Shown here: one piece after another, positions 8,850 to 16,125 of the stretch
How the letters are laid out: every line of letters begins with the position of its first letter
Position numbering within the stretch: the first letter of the stretch is position 1
From: VBCK01 sp035511515
GTDB taxonomy: Bacteria > Pseudomonadota > Gammaproteobacteria > Burkholderiales > Burkholderiaceae_F
Length of the DNA: 29,759 nucleotides
Assembly (NCBI GenBank): GCA_035511515.1
Contig: DATKFG010000137.1
Location: forward strand, 1-29,759
Direction of reading: 5' to 3'
Program-made: the position numbers and the translations under genes
The notes under the pieces: generated by a model
The model's database searches: none
Told to the model about the DNA's origin: nothing
The model's input: only the letters and a program-made list of their open reading frames with translations

Positions 8850-9785
8850 TTATTCGATGCCCCAGGCGAAAGGATCCCGCTCGTCGATCACGAGCGAGCC
8901 CTGGAGCGTGACGTACGCCGAACCGCGGATCAAAGGGTGCACGCGCCCGTCCCGGACCTGGACCGATCCGTAGAACACGCTGCCCAGGATGCCCTGCTGG
9001 CGCCACTCCTGACCTTCGCGCAAGCGGCCGTCCTCGAGCAGGCAGGCCAGCTTGGCACTGGTGCCGGTGCCGCATGGGGACCGGTCGTAGGCATTGCCGG
9101 GGCACAGGACGAAGTTGCGCGAGTCCGCTTCGGCCGGATCCGCGTGCGCGTACAGCTCGACGTGGTCGATTTCAGCGCCCTGCGTTGCGGTCACTCCCTC
9201 GGACGCCAGCGCGCGACGGACCCGGCTGGAAAAGTCGATCAGCGCCGGCAGGTTCGAAGGCCGAAGCTCAAGGCCGTGTTCCTCCACCAGAAAGAACCAG
9301 TTGCCGCCCCACGCGATGTCGCCACGAATCTGGCCCACGCCGGGCACCGTCACGGCGACGTCCTTGCGGTAACGAAAGCTTGGAACGTTGGCGACGATCA
9401 CGTCGCCCGATTCGCGCAGCTCTGCGGTAACGACGCCGACGGGTGTTTCGATGCGAATCGCGCCGGGCTTGACCTCGCCCAGATGCGCCAGCGAGGCCAC
9501 CACGCCGATCGTTCCATGGCCGCACATCCCGAGGTAGCCCACGTTGTTGAAGAAGATCACGCCCAGCTGACAGGACGGGTCGTGCGCATCGCACAGCAGT
9601 GCTCCGACCAGGGCGTCCGAGCCACGCGGCTCGTTGACGATCGCCGCGCGCCACCGATCGTGCCGGGTGCGGAAGAGCGCGAGGCGATCGGCCATGGTCC
9701 CGTCTCCAAGGTCCGGCCCCCCTTCGAGGACCAGACGGGTGGGCTCGCCGGCCGTGTGCGAATCGACGATCCGGAGGCGGCGCAT
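8850..9785 (-). CDS. 4-hydroxyproline epimerase (proline racemase family)
   Basis: A 311-residue enzyme of the proline racemase superfamily. Both catalytic cysteines are present: C88 in MCGHGTIG and C238 in SPCGTGTSAK. This supports an epimerase or racemase, because the related trans-3-hydroxyproline dehydratases replace one cysteine. The N-terminal VDSHTAGEPTR motif is also typical. It would interconvert trans-4-hydroxy-L-proline and cis-4-hydroxy-D-proline in the cytoplasm by a two-base mechanism. The neighbouring DadA-like dehydrogenase and DapA-like deaminase carry out the next two steps. The frame is open upstream as far as 10619, but that stretch lies over the deaminase gene; ATG 9785 begins exactly at the family N-terminus (MRRLRIVDSH). 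Proline racemase is the alternative, made less likely by the neighbours. Confidence 0.9.
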   Translation of the reverse strand: MRRLRIVDSHTAGEPTRLVLEGGPDLGDGTMADRLALFRTRHDRWRAAIVNEPRGSDALVGALLCDAHDPSCQLGVIFFNNVGYLGMCGHGTIGVVASLAHLGEVKPGAIRIETPVGVVTAELRESGDVIVANVPSFRYRKDVAVTVPGVGQIRGDIAWGGNWFFLVEEHGLELRPSNLPALIDFSSRVRRALASEGVTATQGAEIDHVELYAHADPAEADSRNFVLCPGNAYDRSPCGTGTSAKLACLLEDGRLREGQEWRQQGILGSVFYGSVQVRDGRVHPLIRGSAYVTLQGSLVIDERDPFAWGIE

Positions 9786-9817
9786 GGGCTCGCTCGTCTG
9801 GGGTGAACCTTGGCGAT

Positions 9818-10729
9818 TCAGCGCGCCGCCGACAAGTCCGGCCGGCTGCCAAGGGCTCGCTTCACCATGGCAACGATGCGCTCGCGCTCCTCGCCGACCA
9901 ACGCCAGCCGCGGCGGGCGCACGACTTCGTTGCCCACGCCGACGATGCTTTCCACCAGCTTGATGTTCTGGACGAGTTTGCTGGAAACGTCCAGATGTAG
10001 CAGCGGAGCGAACCACCGGTAGATGCGTCGCGCCTCCTCGATGCGGCCGGCCTTGATGAGCCGCCAGATCGCCACGGTCTCGGACGGAAACGCAGCGGCC
10101 AGTCCGGCGACCCATCCGCAGGCGCCCATCAGCATCGCCTCCATCGCCAGGTCGTCGACGCCGCAGAAGATCGCGTAGCGGCTGCCCGTCTGATTGATGA
10201 TGTCGGTGATGCGGCGCACGTCGTCCGACGATTCCTTGACCGCCACGATCGCCTCTTCCTCCGCGAGCTCGCCGAACATATCGGGCGTCACATCGACGCC
10301 GTACGCAACCGGATTGTTGTAGACCATGATGGGCTTGGGACTCGCGCGGGCGATCGCCCGGTAGTGCGCGATCGTCTCGCGCCGATCGGAGACGTAACGC
10401 ATCCCGGCCAGCACCATGAAGCCGTCCGCTCCCTCGCGGGCGCTGCGCTCGCACAACGCGATGCCTTCGGCCGTGCTGCCTTCGGCGATCGTCTGCAGCA
10501 CGGGCACTCGCCCCGCCGACACCCGTACGGCGACGCGCAGGATCTCGAGTTTTTCCGCAGTGGTCAGAACGGAATTCTCGCCGAGCGAACCACACACGAT
10601 CAGTCCGCCTGCGCCGCATTCGATCTGCCAGCCGAAATGCTTCTCCATCGCCGCGCCATCCACCTGCAAATCGATCCGGAACTTGGTCGTGACGGCCGGG
10701 AAGACACCTTGCCAGGCGTGAGGGTTCAT
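9818..10729 (-). CDS. DapA-family 1-pyrroline-4-hydroxy-2-carboxylate deaminase (HypD-like)
   Basis: A 303-residue (beta/alpha)8-barrel protein of the dihydrodipicolinate synthase/N-acetylneuraminate lyase family. The Schiff-base lysine is K165 in AVKESSDD and the conserved tyrosine is Y137 in VYNNP. GSLGENSVLT (47-56) corresponds to the G-T/S-x-G-E substrate-binding loop. In hydroxyproline pathways a DapA-like enzyme deaminates and dehydrates the pyrroline product of the dehydrogenase to 2-oxoglutarate semialdehyde; the epimerase 32 nt downstream makes this the likely job here. AGGA lies six bases before ATG 10729. The start is only 19 nt after the stop of the histidine kinase gene on the same strand. 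Sequence alone would not separate it from other DapA-family lyases. Confidence 0.82.
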   Translation of the reverse strand: MNPHAWQGVFPAVTTKFRIDLQVDGAAMEKHFGWQIECGAGGLIVCGSLGENSVLTTAEKLEILRVAVRVSAGRVPVLQTIAEGSTAEGIALCERSAREGADGFMVLAGMRYVSDRRETIAHYRAIARASPKPIMVYNNPVAYGVDVTPDMFGELAEEEAIVAVKESSDDVRRITDIINQTGSRYAIFCGVDDLAMEAMLMGACGWVAGLAAAFPSETVAIWRLIKAGRIEEARRIYRWFAPLLHLDVSSKLVQNIKLVESIVGVGNEVVRPPRLALVGEERERIVAMVKRALGSRPDLSAAR

Positions 10730-10748
10730 AGCGGTCCTCGAAACGACA

Positions 10749-12230
10749 CTAATCCGAAGGCAGGCTGAAGAAGAAGGTGGCGCCCTCGTCCACCTTGCCC
10801 TCGGCCCATACGCGCCCGCCGTGGCGCGTGACGATGCGCTGGACGATCGCCAGGCCCACCCCGCTTCCGGGGAACTCGCTGGCGGAATGCAGGCGCTGGA
10901 ACACCGCGAACAGTTTCTGGTAGTGGCGCATATCGAAGCCTACGCCGTTGTCCTTGACCCAGTACACCGTCTCGGCGCCCCGTTGCTCGCCGCCGACCTC
11001 GATGATGGGCTGCTGGCGCTTGCCGCTGTACTTGCGCGCGTTGGTGATCAAGTTGACCCAGACCTGCATCAGCAGCGCGGCGTCTCCTTGCGCCACGGGC
11101 ATGGAGCGCACGATGAACTGGGCCGAACCGGCGGGTTCGGCCGCGCAGGCCTCCGCCCAGGCCTGCTCGGCGAGGCGCGCCATGTCGACCTGCGCGGCCT
11201 GGATCTGCTGGCGCGCGCTGCGCGAAAATGCCAGCAGGGCTTCGATCAGCTTGGACATCCTCTGGCCGCTGTCGCGAACAACGGCCAGCAGCCGCTTGCC
11301 CTTTTCGTCGAGCCGGTCCGCGTAGTCCTCCGAGATGATCCCGCAGTAGCCGTCCACCGCGCGCAGCGGGGCGCGCAGGTCGTGGGACACTGAAAAGGTG
11401 AACGCCTCCAGGTCCTTGTTGGCCTCCTGCAGCTCCGCGGTGCGCTCGCGCACCCGGTCTTCCAGCTCCGCGTTCAGCCGGGCGATCTCCTGCTCGCGGT
11501 GGCGCCGCTCGGCCACCTCGCGCTCCAGGTCGAGCGCGCGCTTCTGGATCTCGCCCAGCATGTCATTGAAGGCCTCGGCCAGCACCCCGACCTCGTCGTC
11601 GGTCGTCTTCACGGCCCGGACCGAATAGTCACGGGTCGTGACGATATGCCGCGCGACGGCCGCGATCGCCAGGATCGGGCGCGTAATGACCGCTTGCATC
11701 CGGGTCGACGTCAGCAGGGCGACCAGTATCGCAACGAGAGCGACGATTGCGGCGATGCCCGCGTAGTTCGCGATCTTGCCATACAGTTCGTTGTCGGCCC
11801 GCAGATAGACCGTTCCGAGCGTCTGCCCCTGGTCCTCGATCCGTTTGAACAGGAACAGGTCGCGCCCCTCGGAGCGCGCGCCGTTCGGTGCCGGCAGCGC
11901 CGGGAAACGATCCTGCTCGGGGTTTGCCGCGTATTTCGCGAAGATCTTGCCGGTTGCGTCGTATATCGCCGCAGCCTGAATCTCGGAGCGGAAGCGCAGC
12001 AGCTGCAGGTTCTCGCGCGCGACCTTCGGGTCGTCGAATTGCAGCGCCGCAGCGCTGGTTTGTCCGAGCAGTTCGGCCTGCGTTTGCAGCTCGGCCACGG
12101 ACTTGCTGTGGAACAGTCGCAGGTCGTACGCGACCATCGCGCACAGGGCGACCGCCAGCGCCACCACCGTCGTGAGCAAAATGACGGCGAGCAGCTTCGC
12201 CTGCAGCGATGCCGGGAATCGGGGTGTCAT
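10749..12230 (-). CDS. membrane histidine kinase with CHASE8-like sensor and HAMP domain
   Basis: A 493-residue sensor kinase. Order: transmembrane segment (about 10-34), periplasmic domain (about 35-155) resembling CHASE8 of YfiN (LQFDDPKVARENLQ, then AAIYDATGKIFA), second transmembrane segment (157-175), HAMP linker (176-232), coiled coil (233-275), HisKA with H283 in FSVSHDLRAPLR, and HATPase_c with N-box NLITNARKYS (393-402), G1 DNGVGFD (427-433) and G2 GSGVGLA (455-461). It should autophosphorylate H283. The start ATG overlaps the stop of the yfiR-like gene (ATGA), so the two are translationally coupled. In the YfiBNR system a CHASE8-HAMP protein carries a GGDEF output; here the output is a kinase. 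No receiver-domain protein is encoded nearby, so the phosphate acceptor is unknown. Confidence 0.87.
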   Translation of the reverse strand: MTPRFPASLQAKLLAVILLTTVVALAVALCAMVAYDLRLFHSKSVAELQTQAELLGQTSAAALQFDDPKVARENLQLLRFRSEIQAAAIYDATGKIFAKYAANPEQDRFPALPAPNGARSEGRDLFLFKRIEDQGQTLGTVYLRADNELYGKIANYAGIAAIVALVAILVALLTSTRMQAVITRPILAIAAVARHIVTTRDYSVRAVKTTDDEVGVLAEAFNDMLGEIQKRALDLEREVAERRHREQEIARLNAELEDRVRERTAELQEANKDLEAFTFSVSHDLRAPLRAVDGYCGIISEDYADRLDEKGKRLLAVVRDSGQRMSKLIEALLAFSRSARQQIQAAQVDMARLAEQAWAEACAAEPAGSAQFIVRSMPVAQGDAALLMQVWVNLITNARKYSGKRQQPIIEVGGEQRGAETVYWVKDNGVGFDMRHYQKLFAVFQRLHSASEFPGSGVGLAIVQRIVTRHGGRVWAEGKVDEGATFFFSLPSD

Positions 12231-12835
12231 GACGGCCCCGCCACCACCTTGCGCGCCACCGCAAGCAGTCGCGCGCTGACCTTCAGATTGGCCTGTTCGG
12301 CCTCGCGCAGCGCCACGTCGAAGCGGACCTTGTCGTCCACGATCACGAAATTGATCACGCTGCCGAGCGCGAAGGCATCTTCGGACTCGGTGACCGTCAA
12401 CACCGGCCTGCCCTTGGCGGAAGCCAGCGTTTCGGAGAGCCGGCCGCCGTCGGAGCGCCCGATGAACAGGATGTGCACTCCGTCCACCGCCTCACCGCGG
12501 CGCAGCCTGCGAACGACCATGGGTCGGCCGCCGATCGAGCGACCAGCGATCAGCCGGGCCAGCTCGTCGCTGAGCGCGTCGGCGCCGGCCACCCCGATGA
12601 CGAGCGGGGTTTCGGCCCGCTCGAACACCTGCGGTGGCCATTCGACGTAACTGGCGAACTTGTACAGAAACGCCGCCTTGACCTTGTACTCGGCGATTTG
12701 CAGATCGGATTGCGCCCGGCACGGGGTCCAATAGCCGCTCGCCATGACCATCGCGAGCAGCCCCGCGAGCACCACTCGATGGCCGGCGCGGTGCGAGCCG
12801 GCGTTCGCCCGCTGCTGGTTCGTCAAGAGCGACAC
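12227..12835 (-). CDS. YfiR-like (DUF4154) periplasmic protein
   Basis: A 202-residue exported protein. After a long basic N-terminus and hydrophobic segment (about 21-34) with probable cleavage near CRA-QSD (about 41), the DUF4154 pattern appears: YKVKAAFLYKFASYVEWP, then HILFIG, then LTVTESEDAFALGSVINFVIVDD, then a C-terminal KVSARLLAVAR. In Pseudomonas YfiR binds the periplasmic part of the membrane protein YfiN and holds it inactive. A corresponding partnership with the kinase encoded just downstream is an inference from the overlapping genes and the kinase's CHASE8-like sensor. The start is GTG 12835, which overlaps the receptor stop codon by 13 nt; the stop overlaps the kinase start. 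Confidence 0.83.
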   Translation of the reverse strand: MSLLTNQQRANAGSHRAGHRVVLAGLLAMVMASGYWTPCRAQSDLQIAEYKVKAAFLYKFASYVEWPPQVFERAETPLVIGVAGADALSDELARLIAGRSIGGRPMVVRRLRRGEAVDGVHILFIGRSDGGRLSETLASAKGRPVLTVTESEDAFALGSVINFVIVDDKVRFDVALREAEQANLKVSARLLAVARKVVAGPS

Positions 12836-14802
12836 GTGGCCTTGAAGAATACGGCTTGCCCGAACTTGGACCGGGTTGCCGGGTCGGTGAACTCGCCATG
12901 CCCGGCCGAGAACAGGTTTTCGCCGGTGACCGACAGCTCGAGCTCGCGCCGCGGCCTCCAGCCGGCCCGCAAATCCACAGCCGTGTAAGCCGGCACCGTC
13001 GGAAACGACAGTCCGGCAACCCGCCGGACGATTGCATCCAGCTCGGTGCGATAGGGAAGGTCGAACGAGGAGCGCAGCATCCAGGTATGCGTCGGATCGC
13101 GCCCCTGCTGGGCGATCACGTCAGCCGTGTCGTTGCCGCCCGGCCTGAGCGCCAGCCTCTCCCGGATCGCGGTCAGTCCCGCGCTCAGTCGCCAGGTCTC
13201 GGCGGCCTGGTAGGTTGCCCAGGATTCGACTCCGGTCGCCTGGCCCCGGATCTGGCTCGAAAAGGTGAAAAAGGTCCGGCTGGGCGCGAGTTCCTGGGAG
13301 CGCAGATGATCGTAGTCCGCGTGATACAGGGTCACCGAATACGAGAAGCGTCCGGCCGGCTGCCCGCGATACCCGAGCTCGTACACGTTGGCGGTCTCGG
13401 ACCGGACCGTTGATCCGCCCGCTATGAGGAACGGCGCAGCGCTCGGCACATGCAGGTCCCGATCGAGCCTGGAGGGTCCGCGCACGGCGCGCGAAGCCGC
13501 CGTCCACAGCAGGTGTTCCGGAGCGGCTTTCCATGCAAGGCGCAGACTCGGCAGGAAGTCCGTTCCCGTATAGTCGTTGCGCTCGAGCCTCGCGCCGGCC
13601 GTCAGATGCAGGTCCTCGCGCAGCGCCATTTCGTCCTGCGCAAACAAGCTCGCCCATTTCTGGTTGACGTCAGGAGGCACGAATCCTAAAAACGGCCTCG
13701 GTGGCGTCAGTATCTGGAACGTAGCGTTGGCCACGCGGTCCATGCCGTATCGGAATTCGCCGCCCCAGACCAAGGTATGCATGCCCATCGACCGCAGAGA
13801 ATGCTGCACCTGAAGGTCGAGGATATCGAGGGTCTCGGAAAAGGAAGGCGGAACGTCGCGCTGCGTCCGATCGAAATAGGCTTGGACCGTCAGGTCCGAA
13901 CCGCCCTGCAGAGCGTGATTCCAGCGCGTGGTCAGATTCGCGCCCGAAATCGAGATGTCGCCCAGCGGCAGCCGGACGAAGCTCAGCGCGACCGTGCCCG
14001 GCAGCGGCTGAGCTTCGGAGGCGACGTATCCGTTGCCGTTGACGCTCAAGGCGTCCTCTCCGATCTTCCAATCCGCGCGGAACCCGGCCTGGCTCTTGTG
14101 CCAGGCGTCGTTGACTTGGGCGCCGCTCGCGGTCTTGGTGCGGTCCTGATCGAAGTACATGCCGTAGACCCGAAAGGCTCCGTCGTCACCGGCCGCTGCG
14201 CCATAACGAAGCGCGGCATCCGTGTCGCGATTGCCGGTTCCCGCCGGCAGCAGCGCGCCGCGCGTGTCGCGGGCCGAGCGCGTGATCACGTTGATCACTC
14301 CGTTGACGGCGTTCACGCCCCAGAGCGTACCGCCGGGCCCGCTGATGACTTCGATGCGCTCGACGTCCTCGAGCATCACATCCTGCGCATCCCAGAATAC
14401 CCCGGAAAAAAGCGGGGTGTACACCGATCGACCGTCGATCAGCACCAGCAATTTGTTGGCGGCCGTGTTGTTGAATCCTCGCGCGCTGATCGCATATCCG
14501 CTGTCGCTGACCTGCGCGACTTCCAGGTTCGGGGCCAGCCGCAGGGCGTCGGCCAGCCGGCGCGCGCCCGAACGCCTGATGTCGTCGGCCGTGATGACGA
14601 ACACCGAAGCGGCCGCGTCGGAAAGCCGCTCGGCCCGCTTCGACACGGACGTGATCTGGATATTGCTGAGCTCTTCGAGGCTCAGGTCCGCCAGGCTGCC
14701 GGCGTCCAGCTCGGCGGCGGCTCCCGACCGCACCCCGGTTGCGCCTGCCAACGCCAACAGACCAGCCAACAAGACGCGAGCGGGCCTTCGAACTGCAGCC
14801 AC
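12823..14802 (-). CDS. TonB-dependent outer-membrane receptor
   Basis: A 659-residue receptor. An N-terminal signal peptide (hydrophobic VLLAGLLALAGATG) is followed by a LADLSLEELSNIQITSVSKR segment, seen in the subgroup of receptors encoded with YfiR-like proteins. The plug domain includes VFVITADDIRRSG, LRLAPNLEVAQ, ISARGFNN, LLVLIDGRSVY and VERIEVISGPGGTLWGVNAVNGVINVITR. The rest is a beta-barrel with alternating aromatic strands. The C-terminus (QAVFFKATCRS) runs a few residues past the usual final aromatic. The start is GTG 14802, decided by the purine-rich GGAAGGGGGAAGG just upstream. Substrate is unknown; the downstream genes allow a guess at a peptide or amino-acid-related ligand, but these receptors also take siderophores and cobalamin. 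It heads a minus-strand run of tightly packed genes. Confidence 0.9.
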   Translation of the reverse strand: MAAVRRPARVLLAGLLALAGATGVRSGAAAELDAGSLADLSLEELSNIQITSVSKRAERLSDAAASVFVITADDIRRSGARRLADALRLAPNLEVAQVSDSGYAISARGFNNTAANKLLVLIDGRSVYTPLFSGVFWDAQDVMLEDVERIEVISGPGGTLWGVNAVNGVINVITRSARDTRGALLPAGTGNRDTDAALRYGAAAGDDGAFRVYGMYFDQDRTKTASGAQVNDAWHKSQAGFRADWKIGEDALSVNGNGYVASEAQPLPGTVALSFVRLPLGDISISGANLTTRWNHALQGGSDLTVQAYFDRTQRDVPPSFSETLDILDLQVQHSLRSMGMHTLVWGGEFRYGMDRVANATFQILTPPRPFLGFVPPDVNQKWASLFAQDEMALREDLHLTAGARLERNDYTGTDFLPSLRLAWKAAPEHLLWTAASRAVRGPSRLDRDLHVPSAAPFLIAGGSTVRSETANVYELGYRGQPAGRFSYSVTLYHADYDHLRSQELAPSRTFFTFSSQIRGQATGVESWATYQAAETWRLSAGLTAIRERLALRPGGNDTADVIAQQGRDPTHTWMLRSSFDLPYRTELDAIVRRVAGLSFPTVPAYTAVDLRAGWRPRRELELSVTGENLFSAGHGEFTDPATRSKFGQAVFFKATCRS

Positions 14803-14830
14803 GGCCCTTCCCCCTTCCTAGGGGGCGTTC

Positions 14831-14875
14831 GCGGTAGGTTCAGTTTTCGCGCCCCTGCTGTGGATATCCTACCGC
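14831..14875 (-). promoter_or_regulatory. inverted repeat in receptor-operon leader
   Basis: gcggtagg at 14831-14838 pairs perfectly with cctaccgc at 14868-14875, an 8-bp stem enclosing 29 nt, ending 28 nt upstream of the GTG start of the receptor gene. It lies inside the transcript predicted from the promoter at 14929-14957. It could be a leader stem-loop or a protein site; function is unproven. Confidence 0.35.
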
Positions 14876-14928
14876 TCGCATACCCATGCGGGCGACAGGT
14901 GCATTGATAATGTGCGCACCCGCGAAGT

Positions 14929-14957
14929 AGTTAACCGCACTTGCGAGCGGCTGTCAA
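14929..14957 (-). promoter_or_regulatory. candidate sigma70 promoter of receptor-YfiR-kinase operon
   Basis: On the minus strand a perfect -35 hexamer TTGACA (14957-14952) is followed after exactly 17 nt by TTAACT (14934-14929), a weak -10. Transcription would start near 14922 and give a leader of about 120 nt before GTG 14802. The -10 matches only three consensus positions, so confidence is limited. Confidence 0.4.
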
Positions 14958-15004
14958 AAATTGGCTAGTCGCGCACTCGGACGCGAGTTTGCGGACAGCC
15001 TGTT

Positions 15005-15319
15005 CTAGTTGGCCTCGAATCGCTCACGGACCCAGGCGGCCCTGCAATCCCGGATGAATCGCACGAACGCGGCATCCGCAGTGGCTTCATCGAGCGTCGT
15101 CACGACCGCGAGCTCGATCACATCCGGATCGCGACCGATCGCCGCGTCCGAGATTCTGACTTGGGTATCGGGCAGGTACGGGCGCAGCTGTGCCGGAAGG
15201 CGCGTCAACCGTTGCGCAAGAGGCCTTGAGCTGCCTCGGGGCGGAGCCGCCGCCACGCGCGTCGAATCCGGATAGCCGTCCTGGTATCCGAAGTGAATGT
15301 GGTAAACAAACCGATTCAT
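15005..15319 (-). CDS. small protein of unknown function (104 aa)
   Basis: I do not recognise this protein. It begins MNRFVYHIHFGYQDGYP, has a basic middle (RPLAQRLTRLPAQLRPYLP), and ends with an acidic/aromatic helix-like region (ADAAFVRFIRDCRAAWVRERFEAN). There is no signal peptide or membrane segment, so it is probably cytoplasmic. ATG 15319 is chosen because AGGAC lies about ten bases upstream and the sequence becomes protein-like there; an in-frame ATG at 15343 has no ribosome site. It is co-directional with the receptor operon but 202 nt upstream of it, and a candidate promoter lies between them. It is credible as a gene because of the compositionally balanced sequence, but only moderately so. 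Confidence 0.5.
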   Translation of the reverse strand: MNRFVYHIHFGYQDGYPDSTRVAAAPPRGSSRPLAQRLTRLPAQLRPYLPDTQVRISDAAIGRDPDVIELAVVTTLDEATADAAFVRFIRDCRAAWVRERFEAN

Positions 15320-15538
15320 CGCGCGGCCGTCCTGTGCCCGCATTGTTGACTCGATCGCGCGGAAGCTTCAATCCATGGAATTCCGGCAGCCGCCGTGGGA
15401 AACCCCTGATCGCGTCGATACTTGGTTTACATCACGGCAAAACGCCGTCGCATTGGGGTTGCGGGCCCCGAGCAGGCCCTGGCGGGTCGGACGCAGGACG
15501 ACGTGCAGCCGCGGTCACGACCCGCTCATCGACAACGC

Positions 15539-16027
15539 TCAGCGCACCCGCGTGAAATCCGTGATCCAGTTGGTTTCCCACGTCTTGCCGTCGTCGGGCG
15601 AGAACGCCTGCTCCCAATGGCACGACGTCGCCGTGATGTCGGACCAGCGGTAACGCACCCGGATCGGCTGGCCCTTGAACACATCGTCCGCGTGGAAGGT
15701 GCCGCTTCCCTGACTGAAGCTGCCGATCAGCGGCGGATCGAGTCGGTGCGGATCGCGTCCGTCCACCCACCAGATCGCCCACCGCCTCGTTTTCGGATCG
15801 AACGCGCGCAGCGCGACGGCGCGATAGTGCCCGCCGGGGAGCTCGATCACGTTGTCGTCGACGTTGCCGTGGCCGTCGATCAGTTTGTGCATCACGCAGC
15901 TGCCGCCGAACTCCTCCCACTGCGTGCTGCCGGCCAGCCGCTCCTTCAGCCGCCGGTGCCGCACGGTCCACGTGCCCACAAAGAAGTCGAAGTCGGCGGC
16001 GCTCGACTCCATATTCAAGGTTGTCAT
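15539..16027 (-). CDS. DUF1579-like protein
   Basis: A 162-residue soluble protein resembling the DUF1579 group: an early FDFFVGTWTVRHRRLKERL (start of a lipocalin-like beta barrel), then WEEFGGSCVMHKLIDGHGNVDDN, YRAVALRAFDPKTRRWAIWWVDGR and a C-terminal CHWEQAFSPDDGKTWETNWITDFTR. The function of such proteins is unestablished; the fold suggests binding of a small hydrophobic ligand. ATG 16027 is preferred because GGAGA sits just upstream and the family sequence begins soon after; the frame could extend to 16090, but that would run over the palindromic operator candidate. It is divergent from the WYL regulator gene, with 98 nt between the starts, and is the likely target of that regulator. 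Confidence 0.72.
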   Translation of the reverse strand: MTTLNMESSAADFDFFVGTWTVRHRRLKERLAGSTQWEEFGGSCVMHKLIDGHGNVDDNVIELPGGHYRAVALRAFDPKTRRWAIWWVDGRDPHRLDPPLIGSFSQGSGTFHADDVFKGQPIRVRYRWSDITATSCHWEQAFSPDDGKTWETNWITDFTRVR

Positions 16028-16083
16028 GGCGTTCTCCGGTGATCGGGTTGTCAACGCAAGGCGCGCAGTTTGCGCGACAATAT

Positions 16084-16100
16084 CTGCCATCCAGTGGCAG
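16084..16100. promoter_or_regulatory. candidate operator in divergent promoter region
   Basis: Perfect inverted repeat CTGCCA-N5-TGGCAG between the divergent DUF1579-like gene and the WYL regulator gene. It sits 25 nt before the regulator ATG and 56 nt before the other ATG, a position from which a dimeric repressor or activator could control both genes. The spacing of the half-site centres is about one helical turn. Binding by the adjacent regulator is inferred. Confidence 0.55.
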
Positions 16101-16125
16101 CATTTTGCCGACCTCGCGCCGAGCC

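Noticed and set aside
9786..10619. Epimerase with a long N-terminal extension
   Set aside because: The extension is an out-of-frame reading of the DapA-like deaminase, and family sequence begins exactly at ATG 9785.
14949..15000. Inverted repeat ggctgtc/gacagcc as a terminator of the small unknown gene
   Set aside because: The 7-bp arms are 38 nt apart and no T-run follows in the expected place; one arm overlaps the candidate -35 of the receptor promoter.
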